Positions 45,740 to 55,325 are shown, counted from the first letter of the stretch. The stretch: 64,000 nt of DNA from Grimontia hollisae CIP 101886 (GCF_000176515.1 NZ_ADAQ01000011.1:124001-188000); one strand, 5' to 3'. Translations and numbers: made by a program. The notes: a model not told the origin generated them from the sequence alone.

Positions 45740-47188
45740 ATGAAAGGCGATATCGGTGTCATTGGTCTGGCGGTAATGGGCCAGAACCTTATTTTGAACA
45801 TGAACGACAACGGCTTTAACGTTGTTGCTTACAACCGCACAACCTCTAAGGTCGATGAATTTCTGGAAGGTCCAGCGAAAGGCACCAACATTGTTGGCGC
45901 TTACTCACTGGAAGACTTGGTAGAAAAGCTCGCAAAACCACGCAAAGTGATGCTGATGGTGCGCGCGGGTGAGGTTGTTGACCAGTTCATCGATGCACTG
46001 ACACCTTTGCTGGAAGAAGGCGACATCATTATTGATGGCGGTAACTCTAACTACCCTGACAGCACCCGTCGTATGAAAGCGCTGGAAGAAAAAGGCCTGA
46101 TCTTTATCGGTGCCGGCGTTTCCGGCGGTGAAGAAGGCGCGCGTTTCGGACCTTCTATCATGCCTGGTGGTAACCCTGCTGGCTGGCCTGCTGTAAAACC
46201 TATCTTCCAGGCAATCTCAGCAAAAACCGACAGCGGCGAAGCGTGCTGTGACTGGGTTGGCCGAGAAGGCGCAGGCCACTTTGTGAAAATGGTTCACAAC
46301 GGCATTGAATACGGCGATATGCAGTTAATCAGTGAAGCCTATCACTTCATGAAAGAAGGCCTTGGCATGAACCACGATGAAATGCAGGCCACCATGAAGG
46401 CGTGGAACAAAACGGAGCTAGACAGCTACCTGATGGAAATCAGTGCTGACATTCTGGGTTACCGCGACGAAGATGGTGACATCGTGCTGGAGAAAATTCT
46501 GGATACCGCAGGTCAGAAAGGCACCGGCAAATGGACCGGCATCAACGCACTGGATTTTGGTATTCCACTGACACTGATCACCGAGTCTGTCTTTGCCCGC
46601 GCACTGTCTGCCCGTAAAGAAGAGCGAGAAGAAGCGGCAGCCCTGTTCCAACACAAAATTGGTGCTGTAGATGGTGACCGCGAAGCATGGCTGGAAGCAT
46701 TGCGCCAAGCATTGCTGGCGGCAAAAATCATCTCTTACGCACAAGGCTTTATGCTGATCCGCGAAGCGTCTGAACAATACAACTGGGATCTGAACTACGG
46801 TAACGTTGCCCTGCTGTGGCGCGGTGGCTGCATCATCCGTAGCGCTTTCCTTGGTAATATCCGCGATGCGTACGAGAAAAACCCAGATCTGAAGTTCCTG
46901 GGCTCTGATGAGTATTTCAAGAACATCCTTGAAAACTGCATGGGTTCATGGCGTAAAGTGGTCGCGAAATCGTTCGAAATTGGCCTGCCAGTTCCAGGCC
47001 TGTCATCGGCACTAACCTTCCTGGATGGTTACACCACAGCCCGCCTGCCAGCCAACATGCTTCAGGCGCAGCGCGACTACTTCGGCGCACACACGTACGA
47101 GCGTACAGACCGTCCGCGTGGTGAATTTTTCCACACCAACTGGACAGGTAAAGGCGGCGACACAGTGTCGACCACGTACAATAGCTAA
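45740..47188 (+). CDS. gnd: 6-Phosphogluconate dehydrogenase, decarboxylating
   Basis: Converts 6-phosphogluconate to ribulose-5-phosphate with NADPH and CO2. 482 residues. NADP motif GVIGLAVMGQNLILNMNDNG, substrate loop GAGVSGGEEGARFGPSIMPG, catalytic GHFVKMVHNGIEYGDMQLI (Lys and His/Asn), C-terminal ARLPANMLQAQRDYFGAHTY. RBS AAGGAGAAATAA, 10 bp after pgl. Ends the zwf-pgl-gnd operon with a strong terminator. Confidence 0.97.
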   Translation: MKGDIGVIGLAVMGQNLILNMNDNGFNVVAYNRTTSKVDEFLEGPAKGTNIVGAYSLEDLVEKLAKPRKVMLMVRAGEVVDQFIDALTPLLEEGDIIIDGGNSNYPDSTRRMKALEEKGLIFIGAGVSGGEEGARFGPSIMPGGNPAGWPAVKPIFQAISAKTDSGEACCDWVGREGAGHFVKMVHNGIEYGDMQLISEAYHFMKEGLGMNHDEMQATMKAWNKTELDSYLMEISADILGYRDEDGDIVLEKILDTAGQKGTGKWTGINALDFGIPLTLITESVFARALSARKEEREEAAALFQHKIGAVDGDREAWLEALRQALLAAKIISYAQGFMLIREASEQYNWDLNYGNVALLWRGGCIIRSAFLGNIRDAYEKNPDLKFLGSDEYFKNILENCMGSWRKVVAKSFEIGLPVPGLSSALTFLDGYTTARLPANMLQAQRDYFGAHTYERTDRPRGEFFHTNWTGKGGDTVSTTYNS

Positions 47189-47221
47189 CATGGTCTGATT
47201 CCAAAGGCCTTTTTCTTCCCC

Positions 47222-47250
47222 AAGCCAGTCATTCTGACTGGCTTTTTTCT
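47222..47250 (+). terminator. Terminator of zwf-pgl-gnd
   Basis: AAGCCAGTC-ATTCT-GACTGGCTT then TTTTCTTCC; 9-bp stem. Confidence 0.92.
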
Positions 47251-47544
47251 TCCTGCCATCCTTTCTTTTACTCGCAGATATTTCCTTTTGATGACAGCCT
47301 CAAAGAACCCCGCAAATACAATTTCTATTTATTCAATAAACTCACAAATATTCTCAGGCTGACGCCGTTTTTTCATATATTATCACATTTTATCAAAAAT
47401 ATTTCATTGAGACTCATTCATAATACTTTACGGTGAAATGAGATTTCACAATAAATTGAAACACTTATCAGCATGTAGACAAGCTGGCAGTGATTAATTA
47501 ATAAAAACAAAATGTAATTACCATATCTAAAGCAGAGAAAAAAT
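47251..47544. other. AT-rich leader region before the PI-PLC gene
   Basis: The base composition changes abruptly after the gnd terminator to strongly AT-rich, marking the left edge of a probably acquired block. It contains the PI-PLC promoter; no ORF or RNA gene that I can support. Confidence 0.5.
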
Positions 47545-48825
47545 ATGAATAAAACGTTATTACTCTCTTTATCTATGATCTTTTTTTCATCAAGTGCCAT
47601 ATCTTCTCCCTTAGATGGTGAAATGGTTCCAGGCTATGACCTTCCATATCTTTGGGATAACTATGCTGGCTATACAAACCAAGATTGGATGCGCGCAATC
47701 GATGGAAATAAAAGGCTGAGTGAAATCTCCATACCCGGCACACATAACTCATTATCAATGCATGGTGGAGATATTCCTGCAACGCAAACCCTAGATGTTG
47801 CAGATCAGCTAGAGATGGGGATTCGCTATCTTGATGTCCGTTTCAAGTATCGAAATAATGATCTATGGGCTTATCATGGTCCGATTTCCCAACATCAGAC
47901 ATTTGATTCACTGCTTTCCAAAGTATCAAATTTTTTGGCTCGTAACCCATCGGAAACAGTCTTAATTAGAATACAAAACGAAGGCGGGGCAAGTGATCAC
48001 GAACACCAATTTTTCAACCGATTTAACCAAGTTTTAGAGCAATATAAACATTACAACGCTATCCCAAAATCTAATAATCCACTGCTAGACGATGTGAGAG
48101 GTAAATTTGTATTTATACGGGACTTTAATGTTTTTGGAAGTCACATTGGTATAGAAAGATCAAGTTTAAATATACAAGATGAATACCATCTCACAACAAA
48201 CTGGGACCTATATAAAAAATGGGAATTAGTAAAGCAACATTTTTATTCAATAGATAAAAATAGACTATCCTTGAATTATCTATCAGGTTCAGTGGGCTCA
48301 TTTCCCTATTTTGTTGCAAGTGGAAAATCTAGTCCTCAGTCTCATGCACCACAATTGTGGACTGGCATATCAACCACAAACGCAAAGAAGTATCCTGACT
48401 TTCCAAGACGCTCTTGCTTAGGTGATCTTTGCAGTATTTATTTTTCAGGTACAAACCAGTTAACAAATAAATGGATTGAAGAAGCTAAACTTCCCCAACA
48501 TCTTGGCATTGTTGTTATGGATTTTCCAGGCGGTCGATTAGTCGACAATATTATTCAGTCAAATGGAAAGTCGAAGGTTAAAAGTTTAATTATTTATGAA
48601 CACAACGACCAACAAGGGAAAAGCTTAGCAGTTTTTAATGATATGCCGTATGTAGGCAATGAATTCAATGACATTATGTCGTCATGGGAAATGCCATCAA
48701 ACTGGGAAGTGCGTTTTTATGAACATGAAAACTATCAAGGAGACTATTATACAAGGAGTAGCATGAAAGGAAATGCTGATATGTTCAATGACAAGATCAG
48801 CTCAATTCGAATACTAAAGAAATAA
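47545..48825 (+). CDS. Secreted PI-specific phospholipase C with C-terminal betagamma-crystallin domain
   Basis: 426 residues. Signal peptide (1-20, ending SSAISS). PI-PLC X domain (about 45-330): ISIPGTHNSLSMHGGD contains the first catalytic His (67), LEMGIRYLDVRFKY the Asp/Arg pair, and LWAYHGPI the second His (111). A C-terminal module (about 345-426) has two betagamma-crystallin Greek-key motifs, FYEHENYQGDYY being typical, with calcium-clamp sequences NDIMSS and NDKISS. It would cleave phosphatidylinositol or GPI anchors of eukaryotic membranes. AT-rich, in a block unlike its neighbours, so probably acquired. Confidence 0.9.
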   Translation: MNKTLLLSLSMIFFSSSAISSPLDGEMVPGYDLPYLWDNYAGYTNQDWMRAIDGNKRLSEISIPGTHNSLSMHGGDIPATQTLDVADQLEMGIRYLDVRFKYRNNDLWAYHGPISQHQTFDSLLSKVSNFLARNPSETVLIRIQNEGGASDHEHQFFNRFNQVLEQYKHYNAIPKSNNPLLDDVRGKFVFIRDFNVFGSHIGIERSSLNIQDEYHLTTNWDLYKKWELVKQHFYSIDKNRLSLNYLSGSVGSFPYFVASGKSSPQSHAPQLWTGISTTNAKKYPDFPRRSCLGDLCSIYFSGTNQLTNKWIEEAKLPQHLGIVVMDFPGGRLVDNIIQSNGKSKVKSLIIYEHNDQQGKSLAVFNDMPYVGNEFNDIMSSWEMPSNWEVRFYEHENYQGDYYTRSSMKGNADMFNDKISSIRILKK

Positions 48826-48851
48826 TGATTCACTAAATTTTATAATACAAA

Positions 48852-48879
48852 GAGGAAGCAGAACGCTCACTGCTTCTTC
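48852..48879 (+). terminator. Hairpin after the PI-PLC gene
   Basis: GAGGAAGCAG-AACGCTCA-CTGCTTCTTC, a 10-bp stem with one G-T pair. The tail is TATATAATAA rather than a T run, so termination is likely but not certain. Confidence 0.6.
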
Positions 48880-48942
48880 TATATAATAAAAAACAAATTA
48901 ATTTTCATTTGTCTCCATGGATGTCAGTGAGGGAAATATTTT

Positions 48943-49295
48943 ATGAAAGGCATCATGTCGAATTGTCAAAGTGCAAATTTTTATAACGACGGAAAGAAGG
49001 GGAATCAAATAAAAATGGTTCAAATATTGAAATTAAAAAATACCTCATATGGACTTGAGTGGTAACCAATGAAGAAAAAATATCAGAAATAGAGCAGTTT
49101 CAAGCAGATTTTTAAAAATCCATTGGTGACTATGCTAAAGAGATGAGCGATACCAATTTTGGAAAAGCTAGAGAACAGTTTGAATATTTTCTCAGTTTAC
49201 TTGTCGAACCTTGGTTGCAAGAGCATAAAAGTCAGTGGGAAGAGCTTGATATCAATAAAAGTCTTAATTATGCTCTTGATAAAAAACAAGATTAA
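48943..49295 (+). pseudogene. Decayed relative of the 862-residue protein at 49708-52296
   Basis: Three pieces are visible. ATG at 48943 (AGGGAAATATTTT upstream) opens a 40-codon frame ending QILKLKNTSYGLEW, similar to VLKLKITDNKSSFGLSVG near residue 535 of the intact protein. The frame then shifts to EEKISEIEQFQADF, a TAA stop (in-frame), KSIGDYAKEMSDTNFGKARE and QFEYFLSLLVEPWLQEHK, ending at TAA 49295. This last part matches the C-terminal region of the intact protein (KEEIVKLETKFFDAM, FNEAKVLFEDFLERQVSPWL). Most of the gene is therefore deleted and the rest is broken. Confidence 0.7.
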
Positions 49296-49414
49296 TGAAA
49301 AAAATAGGAATCCATAAACGATAAAGTATGACTGATTGAACAGTGGCGAAATCCTATAAACTGAGTTATCAGTACTAACTCTTAACTATTACAGCCGATT
49401 CAACTCTTAAATAT

Positions 49415-49457
49415 CCATGCAGCCTGACGTACTCATCAAACACGTTAGGCTGCATGG
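49415..49457. repeat. Hairpin repeat, copy 1 (ATGCAGCCT ... AGGCTGCAT)
   Basis: CCATGCAGCCTGACG, 13-nt loop, CGTTAGGCTGCATGG; a 15-bp stem with one G-T pair. The same core recurs at 52387-52417. It lies 120 bp after the pseudogene end. No T run follows. 49458-49707 is AT-rich promoter-like DNA before the intact gene. Confidence 0.75.
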
Positions 49458-49707
49458 AAAATCACCCTGTAATCATACAAAGATGTCTGAGAATAGCAAT
49501 TAGGCTTTGTCATATATTTTCATTATCTCACATGCCTTACAATCATATAATTACGATTGTGTTCATAAAAACACATATTATTTTCATGTATTACGTGACA
49601 GATAAAAACTTAACAAAAAAAATTTTTTTTGGATGTATATCACGTTACTGTCTATTTAACTTCATATAATCCCACAGGTCTTACTCAACAAAAACGGATG
49701 ATGTTAA

Positions 49708-52296
49708 ATGCCAATTATTACACCGAATGCAACAGTCAATACTTGCAGAATAAATGAAGTAGCTTTAACTAACAGTAATGAAGTACCCCTAGAAGTACGG
49801 AAAGTATCGAACAAAAAAAACAGAACGACATCTCTAGACAGTCATGTTTCACAAGCAGAAAGTGAACAATATGCTGAAAAGCCTTTAATTAAAGTCAATA
49901 ATGAAAATGGTAGTGTTTTAAGATCAGACATCAAAGTAGTCATAGGCGCTCTTGAGGCAAAAATTAGAACCTTAAAGTCAAGCAGTAAGTTAAATTCTGC
50001 ATTGAGTAATATCAACAAGGTTGTAAATGGCGGTGGTGATGAAAAATTCACCCTAGATGAATTAGCATTACTGGCACTATATCTAGATAAACTCTCAGGA
50101 TTATTACCAAAAGGTGAGCTAAAAGAACTCACAAAATTAATTAATATACAGATGGAATGCAGCTGGGTAAAAATGAAAAGTGACCAGCATCTTCTGAAAA
50201 GAATTACTGAGTTACGGTTTATGCAAGAAGCTGGCGCTGCATTCAAGAACACTGTTAGTGTAGGCGGAAGCGTTGGTTATGGATTTGGTGCTAAAGCCAA
50301 TTCAACAGGCATCATTAAAAGTGTTACAGCGGGATTAAGCGCTGACATGGTGAGAAATGTATTTGTTGATGATGACCAAACTATATTTGAACAGCATTCA
50401 AATGGATTATCTCTAAATGGTGGGGCAGACTGTGATTTTACCGTAGCTAACTTAGGCGTTAAAGGACAAGTTAAAACAGAAAAAGTTTTGCAGAAAGAGT
50501 ACTCATCCGTAGAACACTTTGCAAGAAATGAGCATGTTAGATTTTCGTTACGTAAAATGAAAAACTCTTTTGTTGACAAGCTCTCATCAAGTTCAACTAA
50601 AAGTTTACATCAAGCACAACGAGATGCGTCCAACACATCAATCAGGCTTAATCAATTAATGCGTTCCGTGCTAGGTTTGAATGCAGATATTTTTTGTATA
50701 AAACCCTCTAACACTGCACCTAATGAAGCAAATATAAGTGTGACTTCAGCCGATATAGGCGGAAAAACGAATGCAGGGCTAAAAGATCTAAGCGTGGGTG
50801 TAGGTTTATCAGCTAATCAATCGCTAACCGTAATTGATATTGAAGCAGAAGGATATCAGAAATTTGTAGAAGATCTAAAAAGAGTCAGTGAACTGCCACC
50901 TGAATTCTACGTTAAAATAAAAGATGAAATTGAGTTAGATAGCAGCAAAGAAAATTTATTAAAGCTGTTAGGCATGCTGGAAGCAGATGTTTCTAATTAT
51001 AACAGTATTGTAAAGAGATACGATGGCGAAAAGTTAAACAATAACGCCAATGACGCTTTGAAACGCGCTCTGAAGGCAGAGAAGTATGCCATCGAAGATC
51101 GATGGTCAGCAATAGGCAGACATCAATTTTTACAGTTTGCAGCAGCCAGCCATGCATATATAAGCAAACTTCTTATTGAGGCTAACTTTGATGACATGGA
51201 CGCCATCAAGAGGTGTGAGGCGTTAATATATAACCCTGATTTCGCATGCTCAGCAGTGAAGCTCAGAAAATTAACCACGCTGCCTAAAGTATTGAAGTTG
51301 AAAATAACAGATAATAAATCCAGTTTTGGATTATCAGTAGGTCCTTTCTCCGGAAAACTGGAGATCAATCACCGAGACTTTAAGCATTGCAGCCGGGTAA
51401 GGGATGGCAAATATATTGATGTTATTGTAAGTGGCCAGGCTTCAGCAGCACTCAGCATGCTAAACATCAATACACTGAATGATAAAATAAATGAAATACT
51501 AGTAGGTCAGGGGCTTAGTGATATTGTTGGTTCGGTGAGTTTTACCCCTGACATGAGTGGTAGTGTTACGCTTTCACATGTCTCTCGATGGTTTAAACCT
51601 AATTATAGTCAACATGATAACTTCCCTGGGGATAAAGGATGGAGAAAACAGTTTACTCGTACAGCTGTAGCAACCAACCTGGGAGGAAGTATAAGTGCAT
51701 CTGGTGGTGCAGGTGTTGTTTTGGGCGCTAGTTTAAGTGCCAGCGAAAGTAAAACAAAAATAAGTAAAGAACACATTGGCACTCACGATTTAACATATAC
51801 TATTGCTCGATTCAACCATGCTTATACAAACAACGGGTCTAAAATAGACAATGATGAATGGAAGCATTTCTTTGACCAAAATAAACACAGTTATGTGGAA
51901 CTTTTTAAAAACATGTCCGATAAAGACAGTGCATTATCAAAAGAAGTTTCTTTCTTTTTCAAAGAACTAAAAGATCGAGCCACTGTCATACAGAAGGAAG
52001 AAATAGTAAAACTAGAAACTAAATTCTTCGATGCTATGAAAAATGTGAGTGAACAACCGTTCAATGAAGAGATATTTAATGAGGCTAAGGTTCTTTTCGA
52101 AGACTTTTTAGAACGACAAGTGTCTCCGTGGCTTGACATCATAAATGAAAAATGGTGGAAACCAGATACCTATAAACAGACCACTCTTAGCGGAAACAGT
52201 TTCAGAACAAGAGTGTTAAGGGTTCTTAATATGCACCCTAGGGATAAAAATAATATCGAGAAATTTAAAGAAATCCCAGATATTTCTAGATTATAA
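49708..52296 (+). CDS. Unrecognised 862-residue protein, candidate secreted effector or toxin
   Basis: I do not recognise this family. No signal peptide or convincing membrane helix. The N terminus (about 1-60) is Asn/Thr/Ser-rich and looks disordered. A helical stretch follows (about 70-175). Then come several Gly/Ser-rich, beta-strand-like segments: SVGGSVGYGFGAK (about 183), SADIGGKTNAGLKDLSVGVG (about 350), SSFGLSVGPFSGKLEI (about 540), SGSVTLSH (about 620), GGSISASGGAGVVLGASLS (about 660). These alternate with helical parts. The C-terminal 150 residues are charged and helical. Strand-rich Gly/Ser repeats with a disordered N terminus suggest a secreted, perhaps pore-forming or T3SS/T6SS-type protein; that is inference. 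AT-rich, with a decayed relative upstream and related hairpins flanking. Confidence 0.6.
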   Translation: MPIITPNATVNTCRINEVALTNSNEVPLEVRKVSNKKNRTTSLDSHVSQAESEQYAEKPLIKVNNENGSVLRSDIKVVIGALEAKIRTLKSSSKLNSALSNINKVVNGGGDEKFTLDELALLALYLDKLSGLLPKGELKELTKLINIQMECSWVKMKSDQHLLKRITELRFMQEAGAAFKNTVSVGGSVGYGFGAKANSTGIIKSVTAGLSADMVRNVFVDDDQTIFEQHSNGLSLNGGADCDFTVANLGVKGQVKTEKVLQKEYSSVEHFARNEHVRFSLRKMKNSFVDKLSSSSTKSLHQAQRDASNTSIRLNQLMRSVLGLNADIFCIKPSNTAPNEANISVTSADIGGKTNAGLKDLSVGVGLSANQSLTVIDIEAEGYQKFVEDLKRVSELPPEFYVKIKDEIELDSSKENLLKLLGMLEADVSNYNSIVKRYDGEKLNNNANDALKRALKAEKYAIEDRWSAIGRHQFLQFAAASHAYISKLLIEANFDDMDAIKRCEALIYNPDFACSAVKLRKLTTLPKVLKLKITDNKSSFGLSVGPFSGKLEINHRDFKHCSRVRDGKYIDVIVSGQASAALSMLNINTLNDKINEILVGQGLSDIVGSVSFTPDMSGSVTLSHVSRWFKPNYSQHDNFPGDKGWRKQFTRTAVATNLGGSISASGGAGVVLGASLSASESKTKISKEHIGTHDLTYTIARFNHAYTNNGSKIDNDEWKHFFDQNKHSYVELFKNMSDKDSALSKEVSFFFKELKDRATVIQKEEIVKLETKFFDAMKNVSEQPFNEEIFNEAKVLFEDFLERQVSPWLDIINEKWWKPDTYKQTTLSGNSFRTRVLRVLNMHPRDKNNIEKFKEIPDISRL

Positions 52297-52386
52297 AAAC
52301 TGATATTTTTATGTACAAATGATCCTACATATAGCGTCTTAATCTTTATTTAATTCATAAGTAATATAATTTTAATTCGGCGCTAT

Positions 52387-52417
52387 CTATGCAGCCTAAT
52401 TACTTTAGGCTGCATAG
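52387..52417. repeat. Hairpin repeat, copy 2 (ATGCAGCCT ... AGGCTGCAT)
   Basis: CTATGCAGCCTAA-TTACT-TTAGGCTGCATAG, a perfect 13-bp stem 91 bp after the 862-residue gene. Shares the ATGCAGCCTRA / TTAGGCTGCAT core with copy 1 at 49415-49457. No T run follows. Confidence 0.8.
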
Positions 52418-52455
52418 CAATGTGTACGTATATGCATGGTGCATTTACAATAAAT

Positions 52456-53934
52456 CTAGATGAGATTTTCTAAAGGTTCAGGTTTAGCAAAAAAGAAGCC
52501 CTGAATCAGCCTGACTCCACGCTGTTTGAGATAAGCCACTTGGGCTTCATCATCAACGCCTTCGGCTATTATTTCACAATCAATATCACAGCCTGACTTA
52601 ATGATTGAATCGAGTATTTTTCGCTTTCCATCACTCGAACCAATGGTATCTACAAACAACTTATCAATCTTGATGCTTGTAATCCCCAAGGTATGGAGGT
52701 ATGCAAAGCCACCAAATCCGACGCCGAAGTCATCAATTTTAAATTCATATCCCTTATTTTGCAGATATAAAATCTCTTTTTGGGCCCGTTCCAGATTTTT
52801 AAACGGCATCCGTTCAGTGATTTCAAACTTTATCCGTTGTGGACTCGGCCAATTCAGCTCTGCCAACAACTCTGACAGTGACGACGTTTCCAAATGAGAC
52901 GGCACAATATTGATGCTCACCCAAACTTCTTTTGGCAATTTTTGCAAATCATTAATGATTTTACGAATCACTTTTTCAGTAATGGGAACAATGAGATCGC
53001 TCTCTTCAGCGGCGCCAATAAACATACCAGGAGGCACAATCTCATGATGTTTTTTCCAGCGCAACAATGCCTCATAACCGACGACCTTACCTGTTGTAAT
53101 ATTAATGATAGCCTGGTAGTAAGGAATAAACTGATTGTGTGTTATCCCTCTTTGTATCAGTTCCGTAATCGACTCTTTTTGCCCTTGAAAAACAAAATAT
53201 ATCAGAACAAAAATAAGACCCAACAAAGCTGATACAGGAATGCCAACGATTAATAACAAGTGCGCTGCAAAGTCACGTGCTTGTGCTCCGGTAAAAACGT
53301 CTATATCAATATTTAGATCACTATTTTTTAATTTATACTCTAAAAAATCATCCTCTAAGGGAATGTTTTCATTACCACGAATAACAGAGAGTTGACTAAG
53401 TTCTTTATCGTTATAGTTGAATTTAACAAAATAACAGTCTTTACATCGAGCGTTAATTTTTTCGCTCACCCAGCTGTTATCAAGCACCCAATAGAGATGG
53501 TGTCCATTCAATGAATATTGAATAAAGAATTCCGCATGTTCGTTTGAAGTTAACCCTACACGAAACCCTATAGGAAAATGTGTTGATTCATCATGTTGTA
53601 ACTCTTTGATACCGATAAAGTCTCCCAGTGTTGAACAGGATTTCCCATCAGCCGTATACATGCCCACAAATCGAACGTAATGGTTATAAAACAAAGGGTT
53701 ATGCAAAGTTTGAATATCAGCCTCAGAACAATCGTAGTTAAATTTCAACAACTGTTGCATGATCACATTATTGATATGATCAGAGCGAGCCTCTACATAC
53801 TCGTTTAGTTCTTGTGCCTTAGATTCCTGCATGGTCGACTGAACCAGGACAACAAGAGGATTGAATGCAAGAAACAGAGCACACAAGGGCGCAAGCCCAA
53901 GAAATAATGCGGTGATTTTTATTGTTTTTTTCAA
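52456..53934 (-). CDS. CSS-motif / EAL-domain cyclic-di-GMP phosphodiesterase
   Basis: 492 residues. N-terminal membrane helix (about 8-28), a periplasmic CSS domain (about 35-215) with the CSS motif in GKSCSTLGD, a second membrane helix (about 220-245), and a cytoplasmic EAL domain (about 255-490). EAL residues present: VVGYEALLRW, KFEITERMPF, KIDDFGVGFGG, IKIDKLFVD, EIIAEGVDD and QGFFFAKP. The metal-binding Glu, Asp-Asp and Lys are all kept, so it should be active. The redox state of the periplasmic Cys is thought to control this class. The start is TTG at 53934 with GAGGAACA upstream. Confidence 0.9.
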   Translation of the reverse strand: MKKTIKITALFLGLAPLCALFLAFNPLVVLVQSTMQESKAQELNEYVEARSDHINNVIMQQLLKFNYDCSEADIQTLHNPLFYNHYVRFVGMYTADGKSCSTLGDFIGIKELQHDESTHFPIGFRVGLTSNEHAEFFIQYSLNGHHLYWVLDNSWVSEKINARCKDCYFVKFNYNDKELSQLSVIRGNENIPLEDDFLEYKLKNSDLNIDIDVFTGAQARDFAAHLLLIVGIPVSALLGLIFVLIYFVFQGQKESITELIQRGITHNQFIPYYQAIINITTGKVVGYEALLRWKKHHEIVPPGMFIGAAEESDLIVPITEKVIRKIINDLQKLPKEVWVSINIVPSHLETSSLSELLAELNWPSPQRIKFEITERMPFKNLERAQKEILYLQNKGYEFKIDDFGVGFGGFAYLHTLGITSIKIDKLFVDTIGSSDGKRKILDSIIKSGCDIDCEIIAEGVDDEAQVAYLKQRGVRLIQGFFFAKPEPLENLI

Positions 53935-54007
53935 TGTTCCTCACCCCAGGACAATATATCGTTAGTCAATCCTACCGCGTTTGGTGATTCCCCAAAACAA
54001 GATATAT

Positions 54008-54043
54008 GAAAATCCCCGTTACAATTTGATATGCGGCGGGGAT
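54008..54043 (-). terminator. Possible terminator of the DUF5666 gene
   Basis: Minus strand ATCCCCG, an 18-nt loop, CGGGGAT, then TTTTC. The stem is short for the loop size. Confidence 0.4.
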
Positions 54044-54082
54044 GCTTAATTTTAAATAAGTTTTTAACGCTAGGCTATTATA

Positions 54083-55234
54083 TTAGTCGTCACTGTCTTC
54101 TGCGCCAATCTCACTGGCGATATAGTCACTATTAACGACATAAGCCTCGACTTCGATACGTTTTCCATTGAGTGTGTCAAACGATAGTCCATCTTCATAG
54201 CGTGTATTGTGGTTTGTATATACGGTAACACCACAAACCACAAAGCTTTGCGTGCTCACATCCGTGCTTTGAACAACCCCTTCTATGTCACGATCGTTGT
54301 CTGCCCAATCATTGTCATAGCGTTCATCTTCAAACTCAACCTCTGTCGCAATGTTGCTACCACCCGAGCGGCGTGACGTCACTTCTACGCGTGCTCCCTG
54401 TTTCAATAAGGCTTTAAAGCCATCCTCAAAACGCGTGCCATTAGTAACAATAAATCGACCACGATAATTGAGTTCAAATAAGGATTGGTCGTTCGCCACC
54501 CAAGTCACCAACCCTTCAACTTCGGTGCCATCGTTGATGTCATCATAGTCTTCTACTTCGACGTTTGTGGCGTTCAGTGTTGAAGCGGTAAATTCACCTG
54601 TCACTTCCACCCACAAGCCATTCGATAGCATTGCTCCATTTTCGATGAAGGCATTGGCGTAATCCACGCTCAAAGATGTCCCCAGAGTAAATGTCTGGTT
54701 GTTCGTATCAAGGTTCGATACCACGCCTTCCACTTCATAGAATCCGTGTAAAGAAGAGTCTGCAAACTCCACCACAGAAAGAACTTGATAACCGCCGGCG
54801 GCTGTTGGCAATGCGGAGACCATCACCCAATCACCATCCTGAATATGTGCAGGAAGTGAAGAAAATGTCAGATCCACGCCGTTAACAGTGAATGTTCCCG
54901 TGCTGCTATCGATATTACTGATAACACCGGTAATTGTGGGTTCCAATGTAACCTGCACATCACCTACGGCGCGTCCTAAACCGTTCGCACTGGAGACTGA
55001 AACCAACATGTTAGGCTTAACATCGGTAAGTTCAACATTTTGCCCAGCATAGCTCACATTCGCCACAGGGTAGGTATAGCCGTTCACCGTAATTGTGTTG
55101 CCAGATATAGCGTCAACGGTTCCTTGCACTGCTGCCGGTTTAATAGTTGCGTTAACAGGTTGATCACTGCCTGAACCCCCACCACATGCTGTCAGGGTTA
55201 AACTAACGACTGAAATCATTGCTAACTTTTTCAC
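54083..55234 (-). CDS. DUF5666 repeat lipoprotein
   Basis: 383 residues. Lipobox LTLTACGGGSG places the acylated Cys at 17. The mature protein consists of about five OB-like DUF5666 repeats, each with a V.G.V..I......T..V.G core: AAVQGTVDAISGNTITVNG, TITGVISNIDSSTGTFTVNG, YEVEGVVSNLDTNNQTFTLG, TEVEGLVTWVANDQSLFEL, RDIEGVVQSTDVSTQSFVV. Acidic overall. Function unknown; OB-like calcium-regulated periplasmic proteins of this sort are found beside two-component systems, as here. Starts with GTG, divergent from the response regulator 90 bp away. Confidence 0.78.
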   Translation of the reverse strand: MKKLAMISVVSLTLTACGGGSGSDQPVNATIKPAAVQGTVDAISGNTITVNGYTYPVANVSYAGQNVELTDVKPNMLVSVSSANGLGRAVGDVQVTLEPTITGVISNIDSSTGTFTVNGVDLTFSSLPAHIQDGDWVMVSALPTAAGGYQVLSVVEFADSSLHGFYEVEGVVSNLDTNNQTFTLGTSLSVDYANAFIENGAMLSNGLWVEVTGEFTASTLNATNVEVEDYDDINDGTEVEGLVTWVANDQSLFELNYRGRFIVTNGTRFEDGFKALLKQGARVEVTSRRSGGSNIATEVEFEDERYDNDWADNDRDIEGVVQSTDVSTQSFVVCGVTVYTNHNTRYEDGLSFDTLNGKRIEVEAYVVNSDYIASEIGAEDSDD

Positions 55235-55325
55235 TTATGAGCCCTCTGATTGACAATATCCAAATTCATTTCCTGTATCATAGACAGCCAAACGTGAAGC
55301 GTTCGTAAAGAAAGGCAGTGGTACA

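Noticed and set aside
49415-49457. Integron attC site (the arm GTTAGGC fits the core-site consensus GTTRRRY)
   Set aside because: The hairpin is only about 43 bp, the opposite arm reads GCCTGAC rather than RYYYAAC, and there are no L-box equivalents or a cassette array.
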